Shown: positions 1 through 7,619 of the stretch, piece after piece
Layout: every line of letters begins with the position of its first letter
Position numbering within the stretch: the first letter of the stretch is position 1
NCBI RefSeq assembly: GCF_015207605.1
Contig: NZ_JADEWO010000058.1
Location: 1 to 37,257, forward strand
From: Oculatella sp. LEGE 06141
GTDB lineage: Bacteria; Cyanobacteriota; Cyanobacteriia; Elainellales; Elainellaceae
DNA length: 37,257 nucleotides
Direction of reading: 5' to 3'
Notes under the pieces: model-generated
What the model saw: the letters and a program-made list of their open reading frames with translations, nothing else
Told to the model about the DNA's origin: nothing
Databases searched by the model: none
Program-made: the position numbers and the translations under genes

Positions 1-261
1 CGGTATTGCGTTACCAAAGCAACCAACCGCAGCAACCCTTCAATACTGACAATAGGCGAAGATCCTTGCTTGAAGTGTAGCGCGGTATTGTGATTGGGTG
101 ATGGAGCGAACGTTCGGCTGGCTGATGGGATGTCGGCGATTGGTGCGAGATTATGAGCAATTGCCAGCCACTTCAGAGACATTCATTTACCTTGCCATGA
201 TCCGTATCATGGTGAAGCGGTTGGCTTAAATCTCACTTCCAATTCCTTTTCAAACGTCCTC
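1..261 (+). mobile_element. Right end of an IS5-type insertion sequence (partial)
   Basis: The window opens inside an insertion sequence. It carries the last codons of an IS5-type transposase (stop at 227-229), followed by a short tail ending near 261 in a terminal-repeat-like stretch that reads GAGGACGTTTGAAAAG on the minus strand, as many IS5/IS1031-group ends do. The three bases after it, TAA at 262-264, would suit the 3-bp TNA target duplication of that group. The left end lies outside the window, so neither the repeat pair nor the duplication can be confirmed. Confidence 0.55.
74..229 (+). pseudogene. IS5-family transposase, C-terminal fragment
   Basis: The reading frame ends in residues resembling the C-terminus of IS5-family DDE transposases: an ERTFGWL block with the catalytic Glu, then RRLVRDYE, then an [14 protein letters not shown] tail. 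This Glu-containing block normally follows an LP-R-W motif. Here the bases in front (about 60-100) look decayed and an in-frame TGA lies at 71-73, so no upstream catalytic Asp residues can be read. It is a dead remnant. I am confident of the family; the exact upstream break is not resolved. Confidence 0.7.
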
Positions 262-364
262 TAAGCTAACTGGTTGTGGCTGTAACTTGAATCTGCGTTG
301 TCCTATTGAAGATTAGGCTTTACGGCACTCTTTACTTTTCTTCATGCATTTCTCATAGTGTTCC

Positions 365-492
365 AGTCCACTTAACTATTACGCAGTCCACTTAACTATT
401 GCTAGTCCACTTAACTATTGCTAGTCCTGTTAAGTTGCAATAGTTTTTTGGACTCACAATAGTTTTTTGGACTCACAACAGTTTTTTGGACT
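365..492. repeat. Two-armed array of 17-bp repeats, AGTCCA-N4-ACTATTG type
   Basis: The left arm has AGTCCACTTAACTATT at 365, 385 and 404 and a degraded copy at 423-437. The right arm has the same element on the other strand, CAATAGTTTTTTGGACT, at 438, 457 and 476 (the last with one change). Spacing is 19-20 bp throughout, about two helical turns, so bound proteins would sit on one face of the DNA. Within each arm the central bases are identical; between arms they differ (CTTA against AAAA). Such an arrangement suits TnsB-type binding sites at a transposon end, or iterons. A TGT at 428-430 could be a Tn7-like terminus. No further copies were noticed elsewhere in the window. Confidence 0.8.
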
Positions 493-495
493 GTG

Positions 496-869
496 CTTCT
501 ATTAGGCTGTCTCAATATAAGACAGTGCTGACAACCTCATATTGAGGGCAGTGTTTATAAAGCCAAATGGTGATAGAGGCGCGGAGTAGCTAGTTGCAAG
601 CTTCGTGTATCAACGTAGATTAGTACCTTCAAAGTCATTTCTTCAGGATTACTTAGAGGGCGATCGCCACCAGATGGCCTGTGGTTTCGGGTGCAACGGG
701 GGTCAGCCGTCCGAGTTCTAGTCAACGAAGAGTTCAGGAATAAATTTTTCTACAACTTTAGCTATTTCCTCAAAATCTTACAGAGTGGGATTTATCTCAC
801 CCTGTTCGACAACACTGCAATGAGTATTCTAAAACAACCAGTTTTGTATTGAATTATTGTCAGGATTGT
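496..869. other. No gene seen (374 bp)
   Basis: No convincing reading frame. One short inverted repeat is visible, CTCAATAT at about 513 with ATATTGAG at about 538, without a T-run. A HIP1-like core (GGCGATCGCC) lies near 660. I see no RNA gene here. Confidence 0.5.
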
Positions 870-1736
870 TCAAGAACCATCAGGTTCGCGGGTGAAATTA
901 TGCACTGGTTTAAGTTGACATAAGGTTTCTAATCGGATTGGTAAGCCATAGCAATAGCCGTAACGACATGCATTATCATGATCACAGAAGGGCAATTTCT
1001 GATCGCTTTTTACTGCCGAATTGAATTTCTACACAGTCCTGGCGCAGGTACTCAGTGATTCTCTGGCAAAGTTCGCTTGTCAGCTGGGTCTCCTCTCCTT
1101 TTGAACTAGATCGTTGAACTTTCTTAGCTGCCAACTCTGCGTTGTACTGTCGCCTCAGTACTACGATATATCCTCGCAGTTGGGCGGTACCCAGTGAATT
1201 TTTGCCTTTGGTCTGCACACACCATTCCATGATTAAGGTAACTGCTTGGGCAACATTCAATGCCCAACCAAGCGAATTTCCACGCTCTTCCATTCCCCAA
1301 CTAACGAACTCTGCCAATAATGCTTGATCAGTCAAATGTTCAAGACTGATCTTCTGCAAGTCTGTTGCCCGGATGTGGGCTAACCACCCCAGAAAACTTA
1401 GAAGATGCTTCCTGTAGGTTCTATAGTTTTTTTCTTGGATTGGTTCTTCCCGCCGTCCAGAGTTCTCGTTGCTAATCCAGAAGTCTTCTAGTTGATTGAG
1501 TTGTTCTTTTAGAGCAGGAGGCAGATCTTCCTCAGATATCGAATACGGTTTGGCTTTGGGTTGTTGCTTATCTTTTGGACTCCGCGTAGAACCCCCAAGG
1601 CTACTTAATGCCCGTGCCGCTTAAGGTTTGCCTTTACTGGCTTGAAGTTCCTGACTTTTGCCACCATATTATTCCACAGGAAGTTCGCATCAAGTACATC
1701 AGGGCAAGCTATTTGGAAGTTGGGTTTGAGAACCAT
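870..1736 (-). pseudogene. Decayed integrase-like gene, N-terminal region only
   Basis: An ATG at 1736 opens 43 codons that run into TAA near 1617. A second frame then continues without a stop to 982 and holds a region like the SAM-like N-terminal DNA-binding domain of phage-type integrases (NYRTYRKHLLSFLGWLAH, then RGNS and long helices). After another shift near a run of A at about 1005, a third frame runs to a TGA at 870-872 with a Cys-rich stretch (CDHDNACRYGYC). No catalytic Arg-His-Arg-Tyr region can be found. The middle frame lacks a good start codon, which supports a frameshifted remnant rather than a small gene. The intact recombinase at 26933-28771 is a possible distant relative. 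Family assignment is tentative; I do not recognise the Cys-rich tail. Confidence 0.45.
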
Positions 1737-2429
1737 CTTTTTGATGAATGCTCAAAGCCCCGAAAAGACTAGGTTTCAGCCTTCTAGAGTGCCAAGTCCA
1801 TAATCTCACCCAGCGATAACCCTTTTTCTTCTTAAATTGTAGGTCTTTGCTGAGGACATCTGTAGCAAAAGACCCAAAAAGCTCATCAAAAGAGGCTTTC
1901 AGGTCTTTGGAATTGTTAGAATTGGCGGAATAAGGCTTTTGAAGACTAGAAGATCAAGGTCTTTTAGAGAAAATCAAGGAGTTTTTCTAGAAAAGAGATG
2001 GTCAAAATAGCTGTACTCCTTATCTGGCAGGTTCTTCAGGACTAGGGTCTTTTTAGAGAATGCAGAATGCTACTGGCTAACAACTTAGAAGGGTTGACAT
2101 GACTGGCAGGAGTTAGAGGGACTGGAGGTCGAGTTGGAATTTGCAACATTTAGGAAGTGATGCTCTCCCGGCAGGTATAAAAGCTATAAACTCTAGATGC
2201 TAGACTTGAAGGACGTTTTAGGGCAAGGGTCTTTCTAAACTTGCAGAATCTAACCCTGCCTACCTAGAAGTCTAATAAGGATTTAAGAGCTTTACTATGC
2301 GGCCTCAAAACTCCTCCAGATCAAGAGATGGGGAGCTTTAAGGGGGAAAACCCTAAAAGACTTGGAAGCAAAAAGCTTGTATTCAAGGAAGCTAGAAATT
2401 CCACCTTTTACTACTCATCGAAAACTTGA
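1737..2429. other. No gene seen (about 690 bp); degenerate repeats
   Basis: No reading frame of useful length. The text is rich in variants of AGGTCTTT and TAGAGAA. Two stretches look related: about 2044-2075 and about 2225-2255 share GGGTCTTT followed after some ten bases by TGCAGAAT. This looks like decayed, locally duplicated non-coding DNA. I could not assign it to an element. Confidence 0.4.
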
Positions 2430-2687
2430 CTAGCTTTGCGGCTGGTCTTTGGAGTCTAGCTCTTCTTCTCGGAGGAGTTTTTCCTGCTGCTCAATCCAGG
2501 GAAGAAATGCCTCTTCCATCCCCTGCCCGAAGTCGATACCTCTTTCACTACAGATAGCCTTAAACCTGCGGGCTATGCGCTTTTGGACATGCCCTCTCAC
2601 CTGAATGTAGTTTGGATCTTCTGCTTTGCTAGCCAAGGTTGCGGGGTAATAACACATGAAGTCACATGGGTCATTTTCCCACGTCAT
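2430..2687 (-). CDS. Small ribbon-helix-helix-like DNA-binding protein (85 aa)
   Basis: From about residue 26 the protein reads YIQVRGHVQKRIARRFKAIC followed by RGIDFGQGMEEAFLPWIEQQE. This matches the shape of small ribbon-helix-helix regulators: a short beta strand, a helix with Arg/Lys and 'FKAIC', a turn with Gly-Ile, then a second helix with paired Glu and a Trp. Such proteins are common as plasmid partition factors or antitoxins. It is divergent from the gene at 2779, and the spacer between them holds three TTTGCAAA boxes that could be its own operator. No toxin gene is adjacent in the same direction. Role inferred from shape only. Confidence 0.55.
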   Translation of the reverse strand: MTWENDPCDFMCYYPATLASKAEDPNYIQVRGHVQKRIARRFKAICSERGIDFGQGMEEAFLPWIEQQEKLLREEELDSKDQPQS

Positions 2688-2703
2688 TTGAAAATGTTAA
2701 GTT

Positions 2704-2736
2704 TTTGCAAATTTGCAAAAGTGACAAATTTGCAAA
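2704..2736. promoter_or_regulatory. Probable operator: three TTTGCAAA boxes
   Basis: The palindrome TTTGCAAA occurs at 2704-2711, 2712-2719 and 2729-2736, two copies abutting and the third 17 bp on. It lies between the divergent small regulator (start 2687) and the gene starting at 2779, where a dimeric ribbon-helix-helix protein could bind as neighbouring dimers and control both. Binding is inferred, not shown. Confidence 0.5.
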
Positions 2737-2778
2737 TTATACTTCTAGCAATCCCCATTGCTTGAGAATCGGCTTTTT

Positions 2779-3165
2779 ATGGAACCTAGTTCATCTTCAC
2801 AACCTTCTCGGGGTCATTGGAATCTGGTGTCTTTGCGGGTGAAAGACCTGGAGTTAGTCAATTTATCCGAATGTTTGCCTCAAGAATTAGAGGTTCCTAA
2901 ATACGACATCGGATCCCGCTGTCAGTGGATTCCTCCCACTGAGCTGACAGACAGGGGAACAATCATTGGGCGAGCATTTGTGCCATTTGGGAAGACAGAA
3001 CAGGTATGTCTGAGTTGGCGTTGGCTCTATTTAGTGTTTTTGGATTCCGATAGTCCTTCCCGCTCTTGGGTTGTAGCGGAGTGGGCAGGGGAAGATGACA
3101 TCGAGGTACTACGAACATCAAACACCAACTCAACTTCCTCGACTACCTGGGAGGGTTCTCAGTGA
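2779..3165 (+). CDS. Hypothetical protein (128 aa)
   Basis: I do not recognise a family. The protein has a Ser-rich start, a middle part with VSLRVKDLELVNL, CQWIPP and LSWRWLYLVFL (alternating hydrophobic residues, probably beta strands), an acidic patch (AGEDDIEVL) and a Thr/Ser-rich tail. No signal peptide or membrane segment. The ATG at 2779 was chosen over a TTG at 2758. It overlaps the next gene by four bases (GTGA), so the two are probably translated together. The pair of an orphan and a small HTH protein suggests one regulatory or mobile-element unit. Confidence 0.6.
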   Translation: MEPSSSSQPSRGHWNLVSLRVKDLELVNLSECLPQELEVPKYDIGSRCQWIPPTELTDRGTIIGRAFVPFGKTEQVCLSWRWLYLVFLDSDSPSRSWVVAEWAGEDDIEVLRTSNTNSTSSTTWEGSQ

Positions 3166-3506
3166 GTCGTACACCTAGACCTAGACCTTTCGGTCCACAA
3201 GAAAGAACCCTGTTTCGGCTGTATGTCAACTGTGGTCTAGCTTTGGAGCATCCCCGGCAACTTCAGAGTGAATATGATTTGTCGTATGAAGAACTCGCTT
3301 TTATTGCAGGCTGCACAACCCGGACAATCGAGCGGTGGATGAGTCAGGGGCAAGAACCCAAAATGGTCAAAGAGGTGTACCTTCGCCGATTGAGTGAGTT
3401 CTATTTTTTGCTGCGGTGCTATCACCATATTCCACCGGACTTATGGAGCATTATTTGCCCTTTATCGGAGGCGGATCGGGCGATTCTTTATCCCCCAAGT
3501 GAGTAG
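3162..3506 (+). CDS. Small helix-turn-helix protein (114 aa)
   Basis: The middle of the protein (about residues 38-65) has a clear helix-turn-helix: LSYEELAFIAGCTTRTIERWMSQG, with the Thr-Arg-Thr-Ile-Glu-Arg-Trp recognition helix typical of transcriptional regulators and transposase-like HTH domains. A basic N-terminus (TPRPRPFGPQER) comes first, and a helical C-terminal half with aromatic residues (LSEFYFLLRCYHH) follows. The start is GTG at 3162, overlapping the stop of the upstream gene. A terminator-like hairpin lies 22 bases after the stop, so the two-gene unit probably ends there. Target unknown. Confidence 0.7.
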   Translation: MSRTPRPRPFGPQERTLFRLYVNCGLALEHPRQLQSEYDLSYEELAFIAGCTTRTIERWMSQGQEPKMVKEVYLRRLSEFYFLLRCYHHIPPDLWSIICPLSEADRAILYPPSE

Positions 3507-3528
3507 CCGTAACTAGTTCTGGATCTTT

Positions 3529-3548
3529 CCGACAATTGTCGGTTTTTT
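3529..3548 (+). terminator. Rho-independent terminator-like hairpin
   Basis: Stem CCGAC / GTCGG closes an AATT loop and is followed directly by six T. It lies between the HTH gene and the GmrSD-like gene. A second pairing is possible: TCTTTCC at 3524-3530 is fully complementary to GGAAAGA at 3551-3557 and shares two bases with the terminator stem, so the two folds partly compete. Confidence 0.65.
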
Positions 3549-3616
3549 CTGGAAAGACCTTGTTTGTTCAGTACAACCGATCTATCGTTGCCAACATCCG
3601 ATACACCCACATCTAC

Positions 3617-5440
3617 ATGGCAGCGATGAACACACCCATTTCCGCCTTCGATCTGTCTAAGGAAGCCCTGCCGGATTTGCTTCTAAAAATTCAGCAGGGG
3701 TTTATTCAACTCCCCGATCTGCAACGCAGCTTTTGCTGGCACGATGACCTAGTGATTGACTTGCTGGCAAGTGTCAGTCAGGGATGGCCGATCGGCGGCA
3801 TCTTGTTGCAGGAAGTCAGTCATGGTTCCTGGAAAGTGTGTTCACGATTGGTCGAAGGAGTGCAGTTGGAACAGGTGCCAACGCCGACAGAGTTGATCTT
3901 GGATGGTCAACAACGTTGCACTGCTCTTTTCATGTGTTTGTTTTCCAATCGTCCTGTACGGGTGCAGAGCCGGCGGAATGGCAAAATGAGCGATCGCTGG
4001 TATTACATCGCCATCGACAAAGCTCTGGATCCTGATGTTGAACGAGAACAGTCGATTCTAAGCTTTAATAACCGTCGGGTTCGCCCTGGTTTTGCAGGAA
4101 ACCCTGCTATCAATTGCTCTACTCCCGAGCAGGAATACGAATTGGGGTTATTTCCCCTCGCTCGGGTATTCAGCTACACGGCTTGGCGTCAGGGGTACTC
4201 GAAGTATTGGCAGTACAATCCTGAAAAGTTGGAACTGCTCGACCGCTTTGAGCGCGAGGTCATTAAACGATTTGAACACTTTCAGGTGCCAGTCATTCGA
4301 CTCAAACCTGGATTACCTAAAACTGCCATATGCAGAGTGTTTGAGAAGGTCAACACCCAGAGCGAACAACTCAATTTCTTTGATCTAGCAACTGCTTGCT
4401 TTGCCAGTCAGGATTTTTCACTGCGCGACGATTGGGTGAAGCGGGAGCAACGACTCAGGCAGCAGCGGGTATTACAGACCGTCAAGGAAACGGACTATCT
4501 CGCTTGTGTGGCACTGGTAGCTACCTATCACAAACGACAACAGGCGATCGCAGCAGGTGTGTCAACTCAGAAACTCCCTGCTGTTGCGTGTGGTCGAGCA
4601 GAAGTGTTGGATTTGTCGCTGGCGGACTATCAGAAATATGCGGATCAAGTAATTGTCGGGTATGAAGAAGCCGCACGGTTTTTATATGGGCAAAAAGTGC
4701 AGACGGCTGAGGATCTTCCCTATCAGATCCAACTGGTCGCGCTGGCTGCCATCTTGTCAGTCGTGGGCTACCCACAGGATCGAGTCCGTGCCAAGTTGGA
4801 GCAGTGGTTTTGGTGCGGTGCCTGCGCTGCCCTCTATACATCCTGGCATGAACGTCGAGCATCACAAGACATCGTGCAGGTTCCTGCTTGGTTGCATGAG
4901 GGGGGTGAGTTGCCGAACACCATTCAGATGGCACATCTGCAAGTTGAACGATTGCTGATGGTTAGACGGCGACATGGGGCTGTGTACAAAGCAATCAATG
5001 CGCTACTGCGAAAACATGGGGCGATCGACTTTGCGGCAGGAGAGGCATTGGCAGAAATTAACCTATTCAATGATCCGATTGACAGTCATCACATTTTTCC
5101 GGTGGCGTATTGCAAAAAACAGGGAATTGACAAAGATCGCTACAACAGTCTCGTCAATTTGACTCCTCTATCACGTTTGTCTAATCAGAAAATTGGTGGC
5201 AAGGCTCCCAGCCAATATCTACGGGCATTAGAGGCGGAGGGAATTAGCCGGCGGCGGATGGACGAGATTCTGCGATCGCACTTGATCGAACCCGAAACAT
5301 TACGAGCCGATGACTTTGATGCTTTTCTTAACAAGCGTGCTCAAGCCTTGATGGAGTTAGTCAATCGGGCAATGGGAAAAGCACCTGCTAATAACTTGCT
5401 TGAAATTACCTCCTCGCCCGCACAACGGGAAAGTGCTTGA
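3617..5440 (+). CDS. GmrSD-type DUF262 / HNH restriction protein (607 aa)
   Basis: The N-terminal DUF262 (GmrS-like, ParB/Srx-fold NTPase) shows LPDLQRSF-W and, at about residue 96, the hallmark DGQQR motif followed by CTALF. The C-terminal part resembles the HNH nuclease domain of GmrD (DUF1524-like): D-S-H-H-I-F-P at about 489-495, then NSLVNLTPLS and NQKIGGKAPSQYL. Fused GmrSD proteins are type IV enzymes that cut modified phage DNA using NTP; that is family knowledge. Three starts are possible; I chose ATG 3617 (another at 3626) because the longer TTG form at 3536 would begin inside the terminator. No strong Shine-Dalgarno is visible. The two small genes downstream may be partners. Internal pairing of both domains looks intact. 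Confidence 0.85.
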   Translation: MAAMNTPISAFDLSKEALPDLLLKIQQGFIQLPDLQRSFCWHDDLVIDLLASVSQGWPIGGILLQEVSHGSWKVCSRLVEGVQLEQVPTPTELILDGQQRCTALFMCLFSNRPVRVQSRRNGKMSDRWYYIAIDKALDPDVEREQSILSFNNRRVRPGFAGNPAINCSTPEQEYELGLFPLARVFSYTAWRQGYSKYWQYNPEKLELLDRFEREVIKRFEHFQVPVIRLKPGLPKTAICRVFEKVNTQSEQLNFFDLATACFASQDFSLRDDWVKREQRLRQQRVLQTVKETDYLACVALVATYHKRQQAIAAGVSTQKLPAVACGRAEVLDLSLADYQKYADQVIVGYEEAARFLYGQKVQTAEDLPYQIQLVALAAILSVVGYPQDRVRAKLEQWFWCGACAALYTSWHERRASQDIVQVPAWLHEGGELPNTIQMAHLQVERLLMVRRRHGAVYKAINALLRKHGAIDFAAGEALAEINLFNDPIDSHHIFPVAYCKKQGIDKDRYNSLVNLTPLSRLSNQKIGGKAPSQYLRALEAEGISRRRMDEILRSHLIEPETLRADDFDAFLNKRAQALMELVNRAMGKAPANNLLEITSSPAQRESA

Positions 5441-5475
5441 TGAATGCGATTGCCCTCTAGACGGAGTGTTTTTCC

Positions 5476-5898
5476 ATGTCTCAATCGTTGAACGATTATC
5501 GAGTTGCGTTGCTGGAGCGATCGCAAAACATCCGAGATAGCAATCAATCGATGCGGTGGCACTTTTCGCAAACGATGCAGTTAGCGGAAGAGGCAATCCT
5601 CTGCTTGTACTTGCTGTTGGTGGAGGCGATCGCACAAGATGTGCCATTGACCCTGCCACCAAGCCAAGAAGTGACATCGCCCACATTCATGGAAGATCTG
5701 AGGCGACAGTGCTACGAGTTAGCGGAGCAGTTAAATCGAGCGCAATTGAGCTTAACTCATCAAGTAGAAATGACACTGAAGCTTGTTGGTTGTATTGCCC
5801 AGTTAGTTAGTTTACACACTGAACAAGCCAAACAGATCAACACTCTTCGTCGATCAAGTTTGTCCAAAACCCGGGTAATAAGTCGTAAACGCAGATAG
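5476..5898 (+). CDS. Hypothetical helical protein after the GmrSD gene (140 aa)
   Basis: Not recognised. The sequence is almost entirely helix-forming, with heptad-like stretches (LAEEAILCLYLLLVEAIAQ, then RRQCYELAEQLNRAQLSL and a Leu/Val-rich helix to about 118) and a basic tail (SLSKTRVISRKRR). No signal peptide; the hydrophobic segment near 35-52 contains acidic residues and is more likely a packed helix than a membrane span. It starts 35 bases after the nuclease gene with GGAG just upstream, so it is probably co-transcribed. A role as a regulator or partner of the nuclease is a guess from position only. Confidence 0.6.
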   Translation: MSQSLNDYRVALLERSQNIRDSNQSMRWHFSQTMQLAEEAILCLYLLLVEAIAQDVPLTLPPSQEVTSPTFMEDLRRQCYELAEQLNRAQLSLTHQVEMTLKLVGCIAQLVSLHTEQAKQINTLRRSSLSKTRVISRKRR

Positions 5899-5917
5899 CC
5901 ACCTAAGGATCTTGTAT

Positions 5918-6300
5918 AACTCATGTTTAAGAGGCATTCATTGCGATTCCCATGTAAACGATATTTTTATGTTTCGATGTTTCTGGCTCAACTACTAGGC
6001 TGGAATAAATTCTTGCTTTTTCGGCAAATTTTGCCCTACAAACATGCGCTGAAAGTTCAAAGTTGGTTGCTGCAAATTTGGGCATTAGAACAGAAACGGT
6101 TATGCCGTGTGACATTTGATGTTTTAGAGCGATCGTTTGCAGAAGGGGAGATCTGTTTAGATGAGGACACTTTAGAATATTTCAAGGATCTGAGAGCACT
6201 CGAAGCTGAGGGACGCTACGAGGTTGTTCTGTATCTGTTATATGTACCTCGAAGCAAAACTCAAGAAGCTGATAGCAAATATAGGTCTGAAACATGAGTT
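5918..6300. repeat. 11-bp inverted repeat flanking a 124-aa frame
   Basis: AACTCATGTTT at 5918-5928 is the exact reverse complement of AAACATGAGTT at 6290-6300. The repeats bracket one small frame almost exactly. No target duplication is visible outside them, and an 11-bp match over 400 bases has a few per cent chance of arising by accident. Confidence 0.3.
5923..6297 (+). CDS. Hypothetical protein (124 aa)
   Basis: Not recognised. The N-terminus is basic and aromatic (MFKRHSLRFPCKRYFYVS); an internal ATG before FLAQLLGW at residue 19 is an alternative start. The middle is Leu/Trp-rich (KVQSWLLQIWALEQKRL) and the C-terminal half acidic. There is no clear RBS. The frame is bracketed by an 11-bp perfect inverted repeat (5918-5928 and 6290-6300), the left copy covering the start codon. 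The gene runs toward the convergent nuclease gene at 6375-7496. It could be a real orphan or a fragment. Confidence 0.4.
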   Translation: MFKRHSLRFPCKRYFYVSMFLAQLLGWNKFLLFRQILPYKHALKVQSWLLQIWALEQKRLCRVTFDVLERSFAEGEICLDEDTLEYFKDLRALEAEGRYEVVLYLLYVPRSKTQEADSKYRSET

Positions 6301-6374
6301 TATTCTTGAATTCGTCATAATCAACTGTTTATGCGAGTTGTTGAGAAGACTTTCACTAGCCAGAGTTGCTATGC

Positions 6375-7496
6375 TTAGAAGAATTCTAGCCGAAACTTAA
6401 ATCCAAGTGGGGAAGTTACAACAGCACTAACTTCATCAGAAAATGAACTCCAGAGTAAACTCTCTTGCGAGTTAAACAATGTCCTGTACAGCTCCCTTAA
6501 AAGTCCTCCAACTGCTTGGCTGTCACGTAATTCAACGAGTAAGTAATCTGGGCTACTAACTAGAAAACGTCCCTCCGGAAAGCGTGTTTCAATACTTGAA
6601 AACCGAAAGAAAACAGCTCGCGTATCAAATAAAACTCTAAATTCCTCTTCTGATGAAGTTTCTAGCCATCTGTCTATTTCACTACGTGCTGCTTCTGATA
6701 GCTCGATATCATCTGTTGGTGTTTCGGCTAGTACTTGAGCTAGGCCAGTTAAACCTATCAGGGATAAATGTTTTGCTAGAGCAAGCTGTAGTATAGCCGT
6801 GTTGATGTCATCCTCAGAATATTCGTTTAAAAACTCCTCCAATTCCTCCCATGTTGGATCACCGATAGAGATACACGAACTTTCATTACTAGACCATTGT
6901 GCAATGAACAGTCCTGCAACTAGTGAGTATTTGAGTTTTGTGGGATTAACGCTTAGATTATGTTTTTGTATTTTTCCACCAGTAACTGCTTTTTGAAGTG
7001 CCTTATATGATGTTTGGGTTCCTTTACATTCTAAAACGTAATAATCTAGATTAGTGTCGAAGCCAATATAGTCTGGAGATTTGCGTGGTCCCGTTTTTGT
7101 CGATTTTCCAAGATTGAAATATTTAGGAAAAAGTTTTACAAGGTGTAAAGTATCTACAAACCACAAACATTCCAGCTTCTCAATGAGTAGATGTGTTGTA
7201 AAACCTATGCTTAGTTCATCGCTAAGAATAGTTTTTTGATGAGGATCAATTGTTTCCCATTCCCCACGTAGCTTCAAAGCAGGGACATTAGAAATTGCTA
7301 TATAGTATCGAAACCAAGCCCAACAATCACTTAAGTGAAATCCATAAGTTACAGGAGGACGAGTCCAAAGAGCAGTATAAATTAGTGAAACAAGCACGTT
7401 TGCTTGCCATGTTCCTCTTAGAATAAAAATTTGTAATGGGATATTGACTGGAAACCAGTTAGCGTAATCAACTCTAATTTCGATAGAACGAATCAT
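6375..7496 (-). CDS. PD-(D/E)XK nuclease-like protein at the end of the DISARM operon (373 aa)
   Basis: The centre of the protein carries a restriction-endonuclease-like core: SPDY at 140-143 followed by YYVLECKG at 152-159, giving D142, E156 and K158 as a PD-x(n)-ExK triad. The following KAVTGGKIQKH stretch could be the DNA-contact helix. The N-terminal 110 residues and the acidic Glu-rich C-terminal half match nothing I know. It is the last gene on the minus strand after drmC, 123 bases further on, so it may be a nuclease effector or accessory of that system. DISARM as usually described has only the PLD nuclease DrmC, so this is an extra. Codon use is AT-richer than in drmA/drmB, which may mean separate acquisition. 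Confidence 0.65.
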   Translation of the reverse strand: MIRSIEIRVDYANWFPVNIPLQIFILRGTWQANVLVSLIYTALWTRPPVTYGFHLSDCWAWFRYYIAISNVPALKLRGEWETIDPHQKTILSDELSIGFTTHLLIEKLECLWFVDTLHLVKLFPKYFNLGKSTKTGPRKSPDYIGFDTNLDYYVLECKGTQTSYKALQKAVTGGKIQKHNLSVNPTKLKYSLVAGLFIAQWSSNESSCISIGDPTWEELEEFLNEYSEDDINTAILQLALAKHLSLIGLTGLAQVLAETPTDDIELSEAARSEIDRWLETSSEEEFRVLFDTRAVFFRFSSIETRFPEGRFLVSSPDYLLVELRDSQAVGGLLRELYRTLFNSQESLLWSSFSDEVSAVVTSPLGFKFRLEFF

Positions 7497-7619
7497 TCAT
7501 CAAAGTCTTCAATAGGTTTGTAGTCTATCCTGGTTAAGGGAAAGCGAAGTTAAAATTAGCAGTTACTTACAAATCAGGGTATTAAATTGCATATAATTCT
7601 CCTCCATTTTGTGCATCAA

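Noticed and set aside
365-492. The short repeats as a CRISPR array
   Set aside because: Units are 17 bp with 2-4 bp between them and switch strand halfway. There are no spacers of CRISPR length and no cas genes.
4521-4934. 137-codon minus-strand frame inside the GmrSD-like gene
   Set aside because: Antisense shadow of a strongly supported gene with clear DUF262 and HNH motifs.
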